A DNA stretch of 64,000 nucleotides from Pseudomonadota bacterium (GTDB taxonomy: Bacteria > Pseudomonadota > Alphaproteobacteria > Rhizobiales > Rhizobiaceae): contig JAEXYH010000020.1 in the NCBI GenBank assembly GCA_023451735.1, forward strand, positions 115,571-179,570, given 5' to 3'. The number at the start of each line of letters is the position of its first letter. Within the stretch, counting starts at the first letter, position 1. The position numbers and the translations under genes were made by a program. Of the stretch, positions 27,827 to 36,286 are shown piece by piece. The notes under the pieces are model-generated. The model was not told where the DNA came from, made no database searches, and worked only from the letters and a program-made list of their open reading frames with translations.

Positions 27827-28108
27827 ATGGCCCGCGACCTCTCCGCTGACATCGACCGACTGACCAGCCAGTTGGCAGACCTGCGCACTGCACTCGCAAA
27901 ACAGGCCAGTGCTTCAGCTGAGGATGCTTCCGGCTATCTGGTTCCGCGTGCCCGACAGGTAGCCCATCAATTTCGTCACGGCGGTCATGACCTGAGCGAG
28001 GCTGTGCGCCGCAATCCCGGAACGGCAACTGGCGCGATCGTCGGAGCGCTGGTGGTGACGGCTGCTTTCGCATTTCTCCTATCGAAGACCGGCTCGGATC
28101 GAAACTGA
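27827..28108 (+). CDS. DUF883/ElaB-like small membrane-anchored protein
   Basis: 93 residues: an N-terminal amphipathic helical stretch (LSADIDRLTSQLADLRTALAKQ), a middle section, then RRNPGTATGAIVGALVVTAAFAFLLS, a C-terminal membrane helix after an Arg-rich motif. This layout matches the DUF883 (ElaB/YqjD) family, which in E. coli tethers ribosomes to the inner membrane in stationary phase. The second ATG (27827) is chosen because AAGGA is 6 bases upstream; the first ATG at 27821 abuts it. Confidence 0.75.
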   Translation: MARDLSADIDRLTSQLADLRTALAKQASASAEDASGYLVPRARQVAHQFRHGGHDLSEAVRRNPGTATGAIVGALVVTAAFAFLLSKTGSDRN

Positions 28109-28176
28109 GGACATCGGGCGAACACCTGACTGTCGCTTTCAGCATAGGTGAGGAGAAGCGGTCAGGCCTCGTCCCC

Positions 28177-28476
28177 TTAATGTAGCGAGGCTTCGTCCTC
28201 GCCCTCTTCCAAAAAGCTTTTCAGGCCATCGCGTTCGGCGGTGGCGAGAAATTCTTCCCAAGCATCCTTGTCGGTCGCAAACCCCTCTTCCCACGTGGTG
28301 ACGATTTCGGTCTGGCTGATCACTTCCAGCGCCCAGTCCTCGTTGGTTCCTGCATTGCGGAAAATATCGACCAGGACGGTGATGCCTTCATCCTCAAATT
28401 CACCGGAGAATTCAGAATGTTCGAGTTTCGGCTCCTGCGATGGCTTCGGCTTTTGGGATTTTGGCGGCTTGGACAT
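28177..28476 (-). CDS. Conserved-type acidic hypothetical protein (99 aa)
   Basis: No known domain is recognised. The N-terminus is Lys/Pro/Ser-rich (MSKPPKSQKPKPSQEPK) and likely disordered. The rest is acidic with a probable alpha/beta fold (ITVLVDIFRNAGTNEDWALEVISQ, TTWEEGFATDKDAWEEFLATAE). No signal peptide. It is convergent with the DUF883 gene. Confidence 0.65.
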   Translation of the reverse strand: MSKPPKSQKPKPSQEPKLEHSEFSGEFEDEGITVLVDIFRNAGTNEDWALEVISQTEIVTTWEEGFATDKDAWEEFLATAERDGLKSFLEEGEDEASLH

Positions 28477-28624
28477 GACGAACCTGACATTCTGAGGGAT
28501 GTTCTCACGCGATAGTCATTGGCGAAAATTATGCTTAAAGGCAAGCAGGCGTCGCGTCGTTAGGAAAATTGGCAGACAACCCCTCGCCCCTTGATCAAGG
28601 CAATGCAGCAGGTCCCTTGCAACG

Positions 28625-28650
28625 AAAAAGCCCCGCCGCAACGGAGCCCT
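28625..28650 (-). terminator. Terminator of the Gly/Ser-rich secreted protein gene
   Basis: On the minus strand a GC-rich stem (GCTCCGT with GCGGGGC, two G-U pairs) with a 4-base loop is followed by TTTTT, about 25-45 bases after the stop codon. Confidence 0.65.
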
Positions 28651-28673
28651 TCCTGTCAAGAATCATGCTGGTG

Positions 28674-28973
28674 TCAGCAGGAGGTGCCTGCGGTACCGGC
28701 GCCCGGATTGGTGCTGGTATTATTGTTCTGCTCAGACTGGGCTGCGCCTTGAGTACCGCCGGGGGCGCCGCAGTTCGTATTAGAGCTGCCGCTGTCCGCA
28801 CCCTGATTGCCGCCGCTATTGCCCGACGAACCAGTAGAACCGCTATTCGTGTCGCTGCTACCCGATCCGTTATTTCCACCGCTGCCGCCACTGTTGCCGC
28901 CATCTGAACTTTGAGCCATTGCCGATGTTGCAAGACCGAGCGACAGTGCCGTTACTGCGAGAATTTTCATCAT
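28674..28973 (-). CDS. Small secreted Gly/Ser/Asn-rich protein
   Basis: 99 residues. The N-terminus MMKILAVTALSLGLATSAMAQ is a clear Sec signal peptide. The mature part is almost wholly Gly, Ser, Asn and Thr, with two Cys near the end (NTNCGAPGG and the C-terminal residue), which could form a disulfide. Two consecutive ATG codons are possible starts; GAGAGG lies about ten bases upstream. The function is unknown; the composition suggests a flexible surface or matrix protein. A terminator follows. Confidence 0.65.
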   Translation of the reverse strand: MMKILAVTALSLGLATSAMAQSSDGGNSGGSGGNNGSGSSDTNSGSTGSSGNSGGNQGADSGSSNTNCGAPGGTQGAAQSEQNNNTSTNPGAGTAGTSC

Positions 28974-29247
28974 TGGTTGTGTTTCCTCTCTGACCCTACA
29001 AAGAGCGAACCGTGCAGTGTCCGGAAAGTTCCGGCCGCTTTCCAGTAATGTTTCAGGGCAGCCGGCAAGTCGGCATCGGGCTGTGCGCTTGTTAACCTCA
29101 CAGGTGGAGCGCAAGCACAAGGCGAACTCAACGCTCATTGAGGATCATTCCTGTAGCCATTTCGAACCGATCGCAGAAACGGGCTAGGATTGTCCGACAA
29201 ATTGTTGGACAAAGCCTTCCAGCATTTATCATTTCAAGGATACCCAG

Positions 29248-29934
29248 ATGCGCGCCACAGTGATCCCTGCCCCCGAATCCGTGCTTCTCGATGTTGTCGG
29301 CGCGACCGAACAGTTTCCGGTGCGCCGGGTCTATTGCGTCGGTCGCAACTATGCCGACCATGCGATCGAGATGGGGCACGATCCTTCGCGCGAAGCGCCC
29401 TTCTTTTTCCAGAAGAACGCCGACAACGTTTATAACGGCGAGAGTTTTCCGTACCCGCCGCTCTCCTCCAATGTGGATTTCGAGGTGGAACTGGTGATGG
29501 CACTTTCCGGCGGCGGCGCCAATATCGCCGCCGAGGATGCGCTGTCCAAGGTTTATGGATATGGCGTGGGGATCGATTTCACCCGCCGCGACCTGCAGGA
29601 TCAGATGAAGAAGGCTGGACGCTCCTGGGAAGTGGCAAAGGCGTTTGAAAAGTCGGCTCCGGTTTCGGCCCTCGTGCCTGCATCAAAGACCGGCCATCCG
29701 CAGGAAGGCTCGATCTGGCTCGATGTCAATGGATCCCGCAAGCAGGACGGCAACCTGAACCAGATGATCTGGAAGCTGCCGGAAATCATCGCCGAGCTTT
29801 CCAAGCAGTTCGTGCTTGCGCCGGGCGACATCATCATGACCGGCACGCCGGCCGGAGTGGGCGCGATCGTCAAGGGCGACAAGGTGACCTGCGGCGTTGC
29901 CGGTGTCGGTGAGCTGTCACTGACGATTATCTAA
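29248..29934 (+). CDS. Fumarylacetoacetate hydrolase family protein (fumarylpyruvate hydrolase-like)
   Basis: 228 residues of the FAH fold. RVYCVGRNYADHAIEMG, FFFQKNADNV, NVDFEVELVMAL (metal-binding Glu pair), GYGVGIDFTRRDLQ and DIIMTGTPAGVG are conserved family blocks. The closest named relatives by pattern are fumarylpyruvate hydrolases of the gentisate pathway, but other FAH members hydrolyse or decarboxylate related diketo acids. No aromatic pathway genes are nearby. It is 23 bases upstream of a gamma carbonic anhydrase gene on the same strand. Confidence 0.9.
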   Translation: MRATVIPAPESVLLDVVGATEQFPVRRVYCVGRNYADHAIEMGHDPSREAPFFFQKNADNVYNGESFPYPPLSSNVDFEVELVMALSGGGANIAAEDALSKVYGYGVGIDFTRRDLQDQMKKAGRSWEVAKAFEKSAPVSALVPASKTGHPQEGSIWLDVNGSRKQDGNLNQMIWKLPEIIAELSKQFVLAPGDIIMTGTPAGVGAIVKGDKVTCGVAGVGELSLTII

Positions 29935-29957
29935 TCGAAATTGTCGGGAGTGATGAT

Positions 29958-30485
29958 ATGCCGATCTACGCACTCGGAGAGTTTTCGCCTTCACTCCCGG
30001 CTCCTGACCGGTACTGGGTGGCGCCGGATGCCAATGTAGTCGGCAAGGTCAATCTTGGCGAGGATGTCGGCATCTGGTTCGGCGCTACCTTGCGCGGTGA
30101 CAACGAGCCGATCACGGTCGGCGCGCGCTCCAATATCCAGGAAGGGGTGATGGTTCATACAGATCCCGCCTGCCCCGTTTCAATCGGGTCGGACTGCACG
30201 ATCGGGCACCATGCGATCATCCACGGCTGCACGATCGGCGACAATTCGCTGGTCGGCATGGGGGCAACGATCCTCAACGGTGCGAAAATTGGCAGAAACT
30301 GCCTTGTTGGGGCGAATGCGCTTGTCACCGAGGGCAAGGAATTTCCCGACAATTCGCTGATCGTCGGCTCGCCCGCTAAAGCGATACGGGTTCTGGATAA
30401 CGAAGCGGCGGCAAAGCTGACCGCTTCCGCCGCACGCTATGTAGAAAACTGGAAGCGATTTTCCCGCGACCTCAAAGAAATATAG
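29958..30485 (+). CDS. Gamma carbonic anhydrase family protein (hexapeptide repeat)
   Basis: 175 residues of left-handed beta-helix hexapeptide repeats. VMVHTD and IGHHAIIHGC supply the three Zn-ligand His residues of gamma carbonic anhydrases, and LRGDNEPITVGARSNIQEG is the conserved N-terminal block. The C-terminal helix (YVENWKRFSRDL) is typical. GGGAG is 7 bases upstream. Many family members lack strong carbonic anhydrase activity, so the enzyme role is family-level only. Confidence 0.92.
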   Translation: MPIYALGEFSPSLPAPDRYWVAPDANVVGKVNLGEDVGIWFGATLRGDNEPITVGARSNIQEGVMVHTDPACPVSIGSDCTIGHHAIIHGCTIGDNSLVGMGATILNGAKIGRNCLVGANALVTEGKEFPDNSLIVGSPAKAIRVLDNEAAAKLTASAARYVENWKRFSRDLKEI

Positions 30486-30568
30486 GGCGCGTCCGCCGAT
30501 TATGGCACCGCCGGCAGTGGTTCATTTTTGTGCGAGATCAGTTTCCGTTGTTGCTGGAGTTTATCCAG

Positions 30569-30997
30569 TCACGCGGCGCATTTTTCACAGAGACCGCGGA
30601 TTTCTATTGTTGTCTTGGCCGGCTTGAAGCCCTTCGATTTGGCCCAGTCTTCCAGTCGGTGATCGACCTGGTGATCGTGAAACTCCATCACCTGATTACA
30701 GCTTTCACAGATGGCGAAGGCGACTGTGCCATGGCCGTGACCGTGGCCGCCACCGCAGCATTCATGGTCGCGGTGAGCGCAGGCGACAAAGGCGTTCAGA
30801 CTTTCGAGCCTGTGCACCATGCCGAACTCGGTCAACTTGTCGAGCGCGCGATAAACCTGCAACGGCGCGCGAAAACCGTGGTCGCGCAACTTGTCGAGGA
30901 TCGTATAGGCGCTCATCGGGCCTTCGGCCCGGTTTAGCGCATCGAAGACCAGAGCCTGGTTCTTGGTCAGGGCCGGATTGACGATCAAAGCGTTCAT
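30569..30997 (-). CDS. zur: Zinc uptake regulator Zur (Fur family)
   Basis: 142 residues from the ATG at 30997. It has a Fur winged helix (LTKNQALVFDALNRAEGPMSAYTILDKL, then LQVYRALDKLTEFGMVHRLESLNAFVAC) and the metal-binding half with CESC and CEKC zinc-finger Cys pairs and FHDH. An unusual His/Gly/Cys insert (DHECCGGGHGHGHG) sits before the C-terminal domain. The start overlaps the znuB stop by four bases, so zur is the last gene of znuC-znuB-zur and is presumably repressed by its own product. Confidence 0.93.
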   Translation of the reverse strand: MNALIVNPALTKNQALVFDALNRAEGPMSAYTILDKLRDHGFRAPLQVYRALDKLTEFGMVHRLESLNAFVACAHRDHECCGGGHGHGHGTVAFAICESCNQVMEFHDHQVDHRLEDWAKSKGFKPAKTTIEIRGLCEKCAA

Positions 30998-31821
30998 CCT
31001 CGTACTCCCTTGTTGGCGGGCCGCTCGCTGGTGGTTCGGCCGAAGACTGGGACTAAACTTACGACAAAAAGTAGGAGTGCCGTGACCACGATGGAAGGGC
31101 CGGATGGCGTATCGTAGGTGAGCGAGCCAAAAAGCCCGCCGATGACCGCGGCTGCACCGATCAGGGAGGCGAAGACCGCCATCCATTCCGGGCTCGCCGA
31201 AAAACGGCGCGCGGTGGCGGCGGGAATGATCAGCAGCGAAGTGATCAGCATGATGCCGACGATCTTCATGGCAATGGCGATGACAAGCGCCATCAGCAGC
31301 ATGAAGAAAAGTTTTGTACGCGCCGGGTTCATGCCTTCGGCTTCCGCAACGTCCTCGCTGACGGTGGAGGCGACGAGCGGGCGCCAGAGATAGATGATCG
31401 CGGCGACGACCACTGCCCCTCCGCCCCAGATCAGCGCGATATCGGCGGGGGTTACCGCCAGAATATCGCCGAACAGGAAGGCGATGAGATCAATCCGCAC
31501 CCACGTCATGAAGGCAACGAGAACGAGGCCGATGGCGAGCGCGGAATGGGACAGGATGCCGAGGAGCGCATCCGCCGAAAGCGACTGGCGGCGCTGGAGC
31601 AGCAGCAGCATGACCGAAACGAGAACGGCGACGGCGAAGACGGAAATCAGGAGATTGACCTGAAAAAACAGCGACAGGGCAACACCAAGCAATGCCGAAT
31701 GAGCCATCGTGTCGCCGAAATAGGCCATGCGGCGCCAGACGACGAAACAACCGAGCGGACCGGCGGTGAGCGCGACGCCGACACCGGCGATGAGGGCGCG
31801 GATAAAGAAGTCGTCAAGCAT
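30994..31821 (-). CDS. znuB: Zinc ABC transporter permease ZnuB
   Basis: 275 residues, about eight membrane helices. MLDDFFIRALIAGVGVALTAGPLGCFVVWRRMAYFGDTMAHSALLGVAL is the standard N-terminus of ZnuB/ABC-3 permeases. MKIVGIMLITSLLIIPAATA is the other conserved block. The ATG at 31821 overlaps the end of znuC by eight bases; the longer frame is simply znuC read in another frame. Confidence 0.95.
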   Translation of the reverse strand: MLDDFFIRALIAGVGVALTAGPLGCFVVWRRMAYFGDTMAHSALLGVALSLFFQVNLLISVFAVAVLVSVMLLLLQRRQSLSADALLGILSHSALAIGLVLVAFMTWVRIDLIAFLFGDILAVTPADIALIWGGGAVVVAAIIYLWRPLVASTVSEDVAEAEGMNPARTKLFFMLLMALVIAIAMKIVGIMLITSLLIIPAATARRFSASPEWMAVFASLIGAAAVIGGLFGSLTYDTPSGPSIVVTALLLFVVSLVPVFGRTTSERPANKGVRG

Positions 31822-32758
31822 GGCGGGTACCCTCACCTTCATGCGCACCGTGATGATGATGGGCATGGTCGCCGTGGTGGTGACCTCCATGGGCATTGTC
31901 ATGCGAGTGGTCGTGCTCATGCTCGCCATGGTGATGGCCATCATCCGGATGGCAGTGATCGGTGATCGAGCCATCCGCATGGCGCACGCGGCCATCGGGC
32001 AGATGGGTATAGTCGTGCTGGTGATTATAGACCGCCAGCGCGCGGGCGTTGCCGCCAAAAAGCTTTGCGTAGTCGGAACTCTGACTCACCATTTCCGGCG
32101 TGCCGCGGCAGCAGACATGTCCATTGAGGCAGATTACCGTATCCGTGCCTGCCATGACCATGTGCAGATCATGCGAGATCATCAGGATACCGCAACCGGT
32201 GGCATTGCGGATGGTGCGGATGAGATCGTAGAGCGCTGCCTCTCCGGCGAAATCGACCCCTTGCACGGGTTCGTCGAGCACCATCAGATCCGGCTTGCGG
32301 GCAATCGCGCGGGCGAGCAGCGCGCGCTGGAATTCGCCACCAGAGAGATGACGGACTTCGGAATTGACGAGATGGGGTATACCGGTGGCTTCGAGCGCTG
32401 CGACGATTTCCGGCTCCTTCAGCGGGCCGGTGAGCGTCATCAGACGGCGGACGGTGAGCGGCATGGTCCAGTCGATAGCCAGCTTCTGCGGGACATAGCC
32501 GATGCGCAGGTCGCGTTTGCGGGTGACGGAGCCTTCGTCTGCCCTCAGCACGCCGATCGCCATCTTCGCTGTGGTCGATTTTCCGGCGCCGTTGGGACCG
32601 ATCAGCGTGACGACCTCGCCGCGGGCAATCGAAAAATCGACGCCGCGGACCAGCCAGCGGCCATCGCGGCGAATACCGGCATTTTCGAGAGAAACGAGGG
32701 TTTTGGCCTCGCTGCCCCGTTTTCCGGGGAATGAAGAGACCTGGCTGTTCATCAGCAT
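31814..32758 (-). CDS. znuC: Zinc ABC transporter ATPase ZnuC with His-rich tail
   Basis: 314 residues. Walker A GPNGAGKSTT, signature LSGGEFQRALLARA, Walker B LMVLDEPVQGVD, switch His ISHDLH. The ABC core ends around residue 250. The last ~50 residues contain about 20 His mixed with Asp, Glu and Gly, a likely zinc-buffering tail. There is no strong ribosome site; ATGs at 32758 and 32752 are both possible. It is the first gene of the znuC-znuB-zur operon, divergent from znuA. Confidence 0.94.
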   Translation of the reverse strand: MLMNSQVSSFPGKRGSEAKTLVSLENAGIRRDGRWLVRGVDFSIARGEVVTLIGPNGAGKSTTAKMAIGVLRADEGSVTRKRDLRIGYVPQKLAIDWTMPLTVRRLMTLTGPLKEPEIVAALEATGIPHLVNSEVRHLSGGEFQRALLARAIARKPDLMVLDEPVQGVDFAGEAALYDLIRTIRNATGCGILMISHDLHMVMAGTDTVICLNGHVCCRGTPEMVSQSSDYAKLFGGNARALAVYNHQHDYTHLPDGRVRHADGSITDHCHPDDGHHHGEHEHDHSHDNAHGGHHHGDHAHHHHGAHEGEGTRHA

Positions 32759-32797
32759 GATCGTCGATTTTTCCTGTTGTCACCCGTCATGGCACAC

Positions 32798-32810
32798 GTT
32801 ATAGCGTAAC
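32798..32810. promoter_or_regulatory. Candidate Zur operator, znuC-proximal
   Basis: GTTATAGCGTAAC is an imperfect palindrome similar to alphaproteobacterial Zur boxes. It lies 40 bases upstream of znuC and 41 upstream of znuA. Confidence 0.5.
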
Positions 32811-32817
32811 GCAATTG

Positions 32818-32834
32818 ATGTAATAACATTACAT
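32818..32834. promoter_or_regulatory. Candidate Zur operator, znuA-proximal
   Basis: ATGTAATAACATTACAT is a perfect inverted repeat (7-3-7) in the znuA leader, 17 bases before its first ATG. Its position between divergent zinc uptake genes and its GTAATNNNATTAC core fit a Zur binding site. Confidence 0.65.
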
Positions 32835-32850
32835 TAGCAAACAAGGAAGC

Positions 32851-33870
32851 ATGCCCATGAAATTCGCCGCCGCCCTGCTTTTCTCCTCGGCCGCCATGGT
32901 TGTCGCACCAGGCGCCTACGCCGCCGCGCCCGATGTCGTGGTTTCGATCAAGCCGATCCATTCTCTGGTGGCCTCGATCATGAAGGGCGTTGGTGAGCCG
33001 AAGCTGATCGTCGATGGCGCTGCCTCGCCGCATACATTCACGATGAAGCCCTCGAATGCGCGCGCTCTGCAAGGCGCCGATATGGTGTTCTGGGTCGGCC
33101 ACGGCATGGAAGCGTTTCTCGAAAAACCGCTCGAGGCATTGGCTACCAACGCGACGGTTGTGACCCTGGAAGATGCGCCGGGGCTAGAAAAACTGCCCTT
33201 CCGCGAGGGAGGACCATTCGAGGCGCATGACCATGGAGATCACGGGCATGCGGATGGCGATGAACACAAGCATGGCGAAGGCGAGCAGCATGCTGACCAT
33301 GACGAGGGCGGTCATGACCATGAAGGCCACGATCATGAGGGGCATGATCATGGCGCCTTCGACACGCATCTGTGGCTCGACCCGATGAATGCCAAGGCCT
33401 TTGCCGCCGAGATCGAAAAGCAGCTGGTGCAGGCAGATGCGGAAAATGCCGCGACCTACCAGAAGAATGCCGCCGAGCTGATGAAACAGATCGATGCCAT
33501 GGATGCGGAGATCAAGGAAACCCTGTCACCGGTGAAGGACAAGCCGTTCATCGTATTTCACGACGCTTACCAGTATTTCGAGCATCATTACGGCGTGACG
33601 GTTGCAGGTTCGATCACTGTCAGCCCGGAAACGATCCCGGGCGCGGAGCGGGTGAAACAAATCCACGAGAAAGTGACGCAGCTGGGTGCGACCTGCGTTT
33701 TTGCCGAACCGCAGTTCGAGCCGAAGCTGGTGAAGGTAGTGACCGAAGGAACGCCGGCGAAATCCGCCACGCTGGACCCGGAAGCTGCGACCCTGACGGC
33801 CGGGCCGGATCTCTATTTCGAGTTGATGCGGGGTCTTGCAACCTCGATGAAGACCTGCCTGACACAGTGA
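32851..33870 (+). CDS. znuA: Zinc ABC transporter substrate-binding protein ZnuA
   Basis: 339 residues. A Sec signal peptide (FAAALLFSSAAMVVAPGAYAAA) is followed by the cluster A-I metal-binding fold: SIKPIHSLVASIMKGVGEPKLIVDGAASPHTF, LWLDPMNAKAFAAEI and VFHDAYQYFEHHYG supply the usual His ligands. Between residues ~120 and 170 lies the His/Asp/Glu-rich loop typical of zinc-type binding proteins (HDHGDHGHADGDEHKHGEGE). The first ATG has AAGGA 4-5 bases upstream; a second ATG six bases on is possible. It is divergent from znuC. Confidence 0.95.
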   Translation: MPMKFAAALLFSSAAMVVAPGAYAAAPDVVVSIKPIHSLVASIMKGVGEPKLIVDGAASPHTFTMKPSNARALQGADMVFWVGHGMEAFLEKPLEALATNATVVTLEDAPGLEKLPFREGGPFEAHDHGDHGHADGDEHKHGEGEQHADHDEGGHDHEGHDHEGHDHGAFDTHLWLDPMNAKAFAAEIEKQLVQADAENAATYQKNAAELMKQIDAMDAEIKETLSPVKDKPFIVFHDAYQYFEHHYGVTVAGSITVSPETIPGAERVKQIHEKVTQLGATCVFAEPQFEPKLVKVVTEGTPAKSATLDPEAATLTAGPDLYFELMRGLATSMKTCLTQ

Positions 33871-33920
33871 TGTGACGGACCGGGCAAGAGTTCCCCTCAC
33901 GACCGGTCTAAAAGGCAGAT

Positions 33921-33964
33921 GACCGGCGGGCGCCAACGACACGCCCGCCGGTCTCATTGTTTTC
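33921..33964 (+). terminator. Terminator between znuA and the RcnB-like gene
   Basis: GACCGGCGGGCG and CGCCCGCCGGTC form a perfect 12-bp stem with a 9-base loop, followed by TCATTGTTTTC. It may serve both convergent genes. Confidence 0.75.
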
Positions 33965-33973
33965 ATGCAGGCC

Positions 33974-34330
33974 TTAGCGGGCAGCGATGATGCTGGAAAT
34001 GACGCCGGTGGCGATGCCGATCATCAGATAGTCGTTATCGACCTTCACCCACTTGTAGCCACGCGGCGGAGCCGACAGGCGGTAGCGGCGATAGTCACGC
34101 ACGTCCGCCATGCGGCGACGCTCGGCCGCGGTCGCACGATGGCCCTTCGACCAGCGATGTTTGTGGATCACCACCTTTTTGTCGACATGGACGCGCTTGT
34201 CGACACGCTTGTCGACGTGACGCTCTACCTGGCGGCCGCGGTCATGGCGCCAATCCTGCGCCTGGGCTGCAGTAGCGATCGGGCCGGCCAAAAAGGTTGC
34301 GGCGACGAGAGCGATAACGAACTTCTTCAT
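33974..34330 (-). CDS. RcnB family periplasmic protein
   Basis: 118 residues. A signal peptide (MKKFVIALVAATFLAGPIATAAQAQ) precedes a very basic, repetitive region (HVDKRVDKRVHVDKKVVIHKHRW). Then comes the RcnB motif (LSAPPRGYKWVKVDNDYLMIGIATGVISSII). RcnB proteins influence nickel/cobalt efflux in E. coli; in alphaproteobacteria the family is large and mostly uncharacterised. No rcnA transporter is adjacent. Confidence 0.85.
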   Translation of the reverse strand: MKKFVIALVAATFLAGPIATAAQAQDWRHDRGRQVERHVDKRVDKRVHVDKKVVIHKHRWSKGHRATAAERRRMADVRDYRRYRLSAPPRGYKWVKVDNDYLMIGIATGVISSIIAAR

Positions 34331-34413
34331 GGCTAAATCCTCGCGTTGAACACACCCAAGAATTAGGGCTCAAGCGATGAATGCCGTATGAATGCAAGAT
34401 TAAATATGCGTAA

Positions 34414-34468
34414 TAAAAATATGGACTTGCGGTAACGTTCTCATCGGAGAAATTAACGCTTCCGCAAG
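34414..34468 (-). terminator. Terminator of the carbohydrate utilisation operon
   Basis: On the minus strand CTTGCGGAAGCGTT and AACGTTACCGCAAG pair over 12 of 14 positions with a 15-base loop. The T-rich TCCATATTTTTATT follows. It lies just after the GH43 stop. Confidence 0.65.
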
Positions 34469-34476
34469 CCTTCACG

Positions 34477-36099
34477 TCACTCCGAACGAATCGCCTCATA
34501 GGCAAACCGGCTGAAATCGGCAGGTTTTGCCCGGCCGGACGTATCGAAGGCGAACATGCCGGCAAAGGCGCCGGTGAAGGATCCGTGTTCGCCGCGGCCG
34601 CCTTCGTCGGAAATCACGCTGGCATCCAGAGCCGGTCCAATCGGCTGCCATTCGTTTGTGCCGCCCGGACGCCAAAAGAACTGCAGGTCGTTATCACGGA
34701 TTTCCATCGCAAGCTCCACCGGCCCGCCGGGGATCGTAACGCCGCTCCCGGCCGGGAACTGCATGCGGCCATGGGGAAAATCACCGGGGCAGGAAAAGAT
34801 GGTCACGACGCGACCGAGCTTTTCATGCAGGGTGACGACGAGGGCGTGAAACTTGTGGCGGTTGTAATAATGGGTCAGGCCACAAGCCTGCTGGTATGTG
34901 TCGGGGTCAAAAGTCTCGACCGTGGTTTCGGCGCGAAAACGATGATGCTCCTGACGGCGGGCAACAAGCGCCTGTTCGAACCATGAACCGATGCTTTCGC
35001 GGCCGATCAGGCGAAGATGGCCGGGATTTGCCTTCAGGGTAAAGATGCGGTCTGGTTCGGGGGTGCGCAGCCACTGGAAATCAATCGGCAGTTCTTCACC
35101 ATCGAAGTTGTAATCGATACGGGCAGGTTTTGCGATCGGCCAGGCATCGGTCGGCGCGAGAACATCGACATCCGGCACAACACCGCCTTGGGCGAGATAA
35201 AGCCAGTCATCGTCCTTCCAAACGCATTTCTGCAGGCCGGTTTCGCGGCCGAGCGGAGAGCGGCGGTTGGGGGCAAGCGGGCGACTGCAGAGATGGGTGT
35301 GATAGACGTCACCATCCGGTGTCTCGACATACTGGCCGTGGCCGGATCGCTGGAGAACGGCTTCGGGATTGTCTTTGGATGTCAGCAGATGGGTGTTGGG
35401 GTGGAGTTCGTACCGGCCTTCGATGCTGCGCGAACGCGCCATCGTCACCGCATGATCGTAACCGGTGCCGCCTTCCGCGGTCGTCAGATAATACCAGCCG
35501 TTGCGCTTGAAGAGATGCGGGGCCTCGACGAGGCCGAGCGGGCTGCCGGGAAAGATGTTGGTGATCGGACCTTTCAGCCCCCTCGCCTCCCGGTCCCATT
35601 CCTGCAGGAGAATGCCGTCGAAGGCCGGATGTTTCGGCGCGCCGCCGTAGCTTTCCGTGCGATGGTTCCACTGCATATTGACGAACCATTTGCGGCCGTC
35701 CTCGTCGTGGAAGAGCGACGGATCGAAACCGGAGGAATTTGCATAGGCCGGATCGGACCACTCGCCTTCGATCGTTGGCGAGGTGACGATGTAGTTGTGG
35801 GCGTCCTTGAAATTGCCGTCGTAACGCTTGACGTCGGTATAAACCATCCAGAACAGGCCGTCGGCATGAGACAGGCATGGCGCCCAGACGCCGCAGCTGT
35901 CGGGGTTTCCGCGCATGTCGAGCTGGGATTTTCGCTCCAGCGGGCGACGGATCAGCGTCCAGTTGACGAGATCGCGGGAGTGGTGGATCTGCACGCCCGG
36001 ATACCATTCGAAAGTGGAGGTGGCGATGTAATAATCCTCGCCGACGCGGCAGATCGATGGGTCGGCATTGAAGCCCGGCAGGATCGGGTTACGGATCAT
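34477..36099 (-). CDS. Glycoside hydrolase family 43 beta-xylosidase
   Basis: 540 residues from the ATG at 36099 (GGAGGAGAA upstream). The N-terminal five-bladed propeller carries NPILPGFNADPSICRVGEDYY with the catalytic base Asp, the middle Asp in the SGFDPSLFHDEDG block, and GLVEAPHLFKRNGWYYL, whose Glu is the general acid. The C-terminal ~190 residues form the beta-sandwich (GH43_C2) found in GH43 beta-xylosidases. No signal peptide, so it acts on imported oligosaccharides in the cytoplasm. It is the last gene of the leftward sugar locus. Confidence 0.92.
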   Translation of the reverse strand: MIRNPILPGFNADPSICRVGEDYYIATSTFEWYPGVQIHHSRDLVNWTLIRRPLERKSQLDMRGNPDSCGVWAPCLSHADGLFWMVYTDVKRYDGNFKDAHNYIVTSPTIEGEWSDPAYANSSGFDPSLFHDEDGRKWFVNMQWNHRTESYGGAPKHPAFDGILLQEWDREARGLKGPITNIFPGSPLGLVEAPHLFKRNGWYYLTTAEGGTGYDHAVTMARSRSIEGRYELHPNTHLLTSKDNPEAVLQRSGHGQYVETPDGDVYHTHLCSRPLAPNRRSPLGRETGLQKCVWKDDDWLYLAQGGVVPDVDVLAPTDAWPIAKPARIDYNFDGEELPIDFQWLRTPEPDRIFTLKANPGHLRLIGRESIGSWFEQALVARRQEHHRFRAETTVETFDPDTYQQACGLTHYYNRHKFHALVVTLHEKLGRVVTIFSCPGDFPHGRMQFPAGSGVTIPGGPVELAMEIRDNDLQFFWRPGGTNEWQPIGPALDASVISDEGGRGEHGSFTGAFAGMFAFDTSGRAKPADFSRFAYEAIRSE

Positions 36100-36146
36100 T
36101 ATGGTTCTCCTCCCACATTGATTGTTTTGAGGTCGTGGCAGGCAAG

Positions 36147-36234
36147 TCCCCCTCTGGCCTGCCGGCCTGACGGGGCATAGCCACGGGTCTCTGCCCGCTC
36201 TTCGAGCCCCCCACAAGGGGGGAGAAAACTCGAG
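36147..36234. repeat. Rhizobial palindromic repeat, interrupted copy
   Basis: GTCCCCCTCTGGCCTGCCGG on the left and CCCCCCACAAGGGGGGAGA on the right are the two arms of the repeat also found at 21309, 41920 and 42091. Here about 45 unrelated bases separate them. It lies between the aldo-keto reductase and GH43 genes. Confidence 0.65.
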
Positions 36235-36286
36235 GCAACCACCTGCCTCAAGTGGCAGCTTGGGCCTTAACGGTGCTGCCGGGTTA

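Noticed and set aside
31822..32058. Long N-terminal extension of ZnuB
   Set aside because: The extra 79 residues are the His-rich end of znuC read in another frame. The true start at 31821 gives a normal ZnuB.
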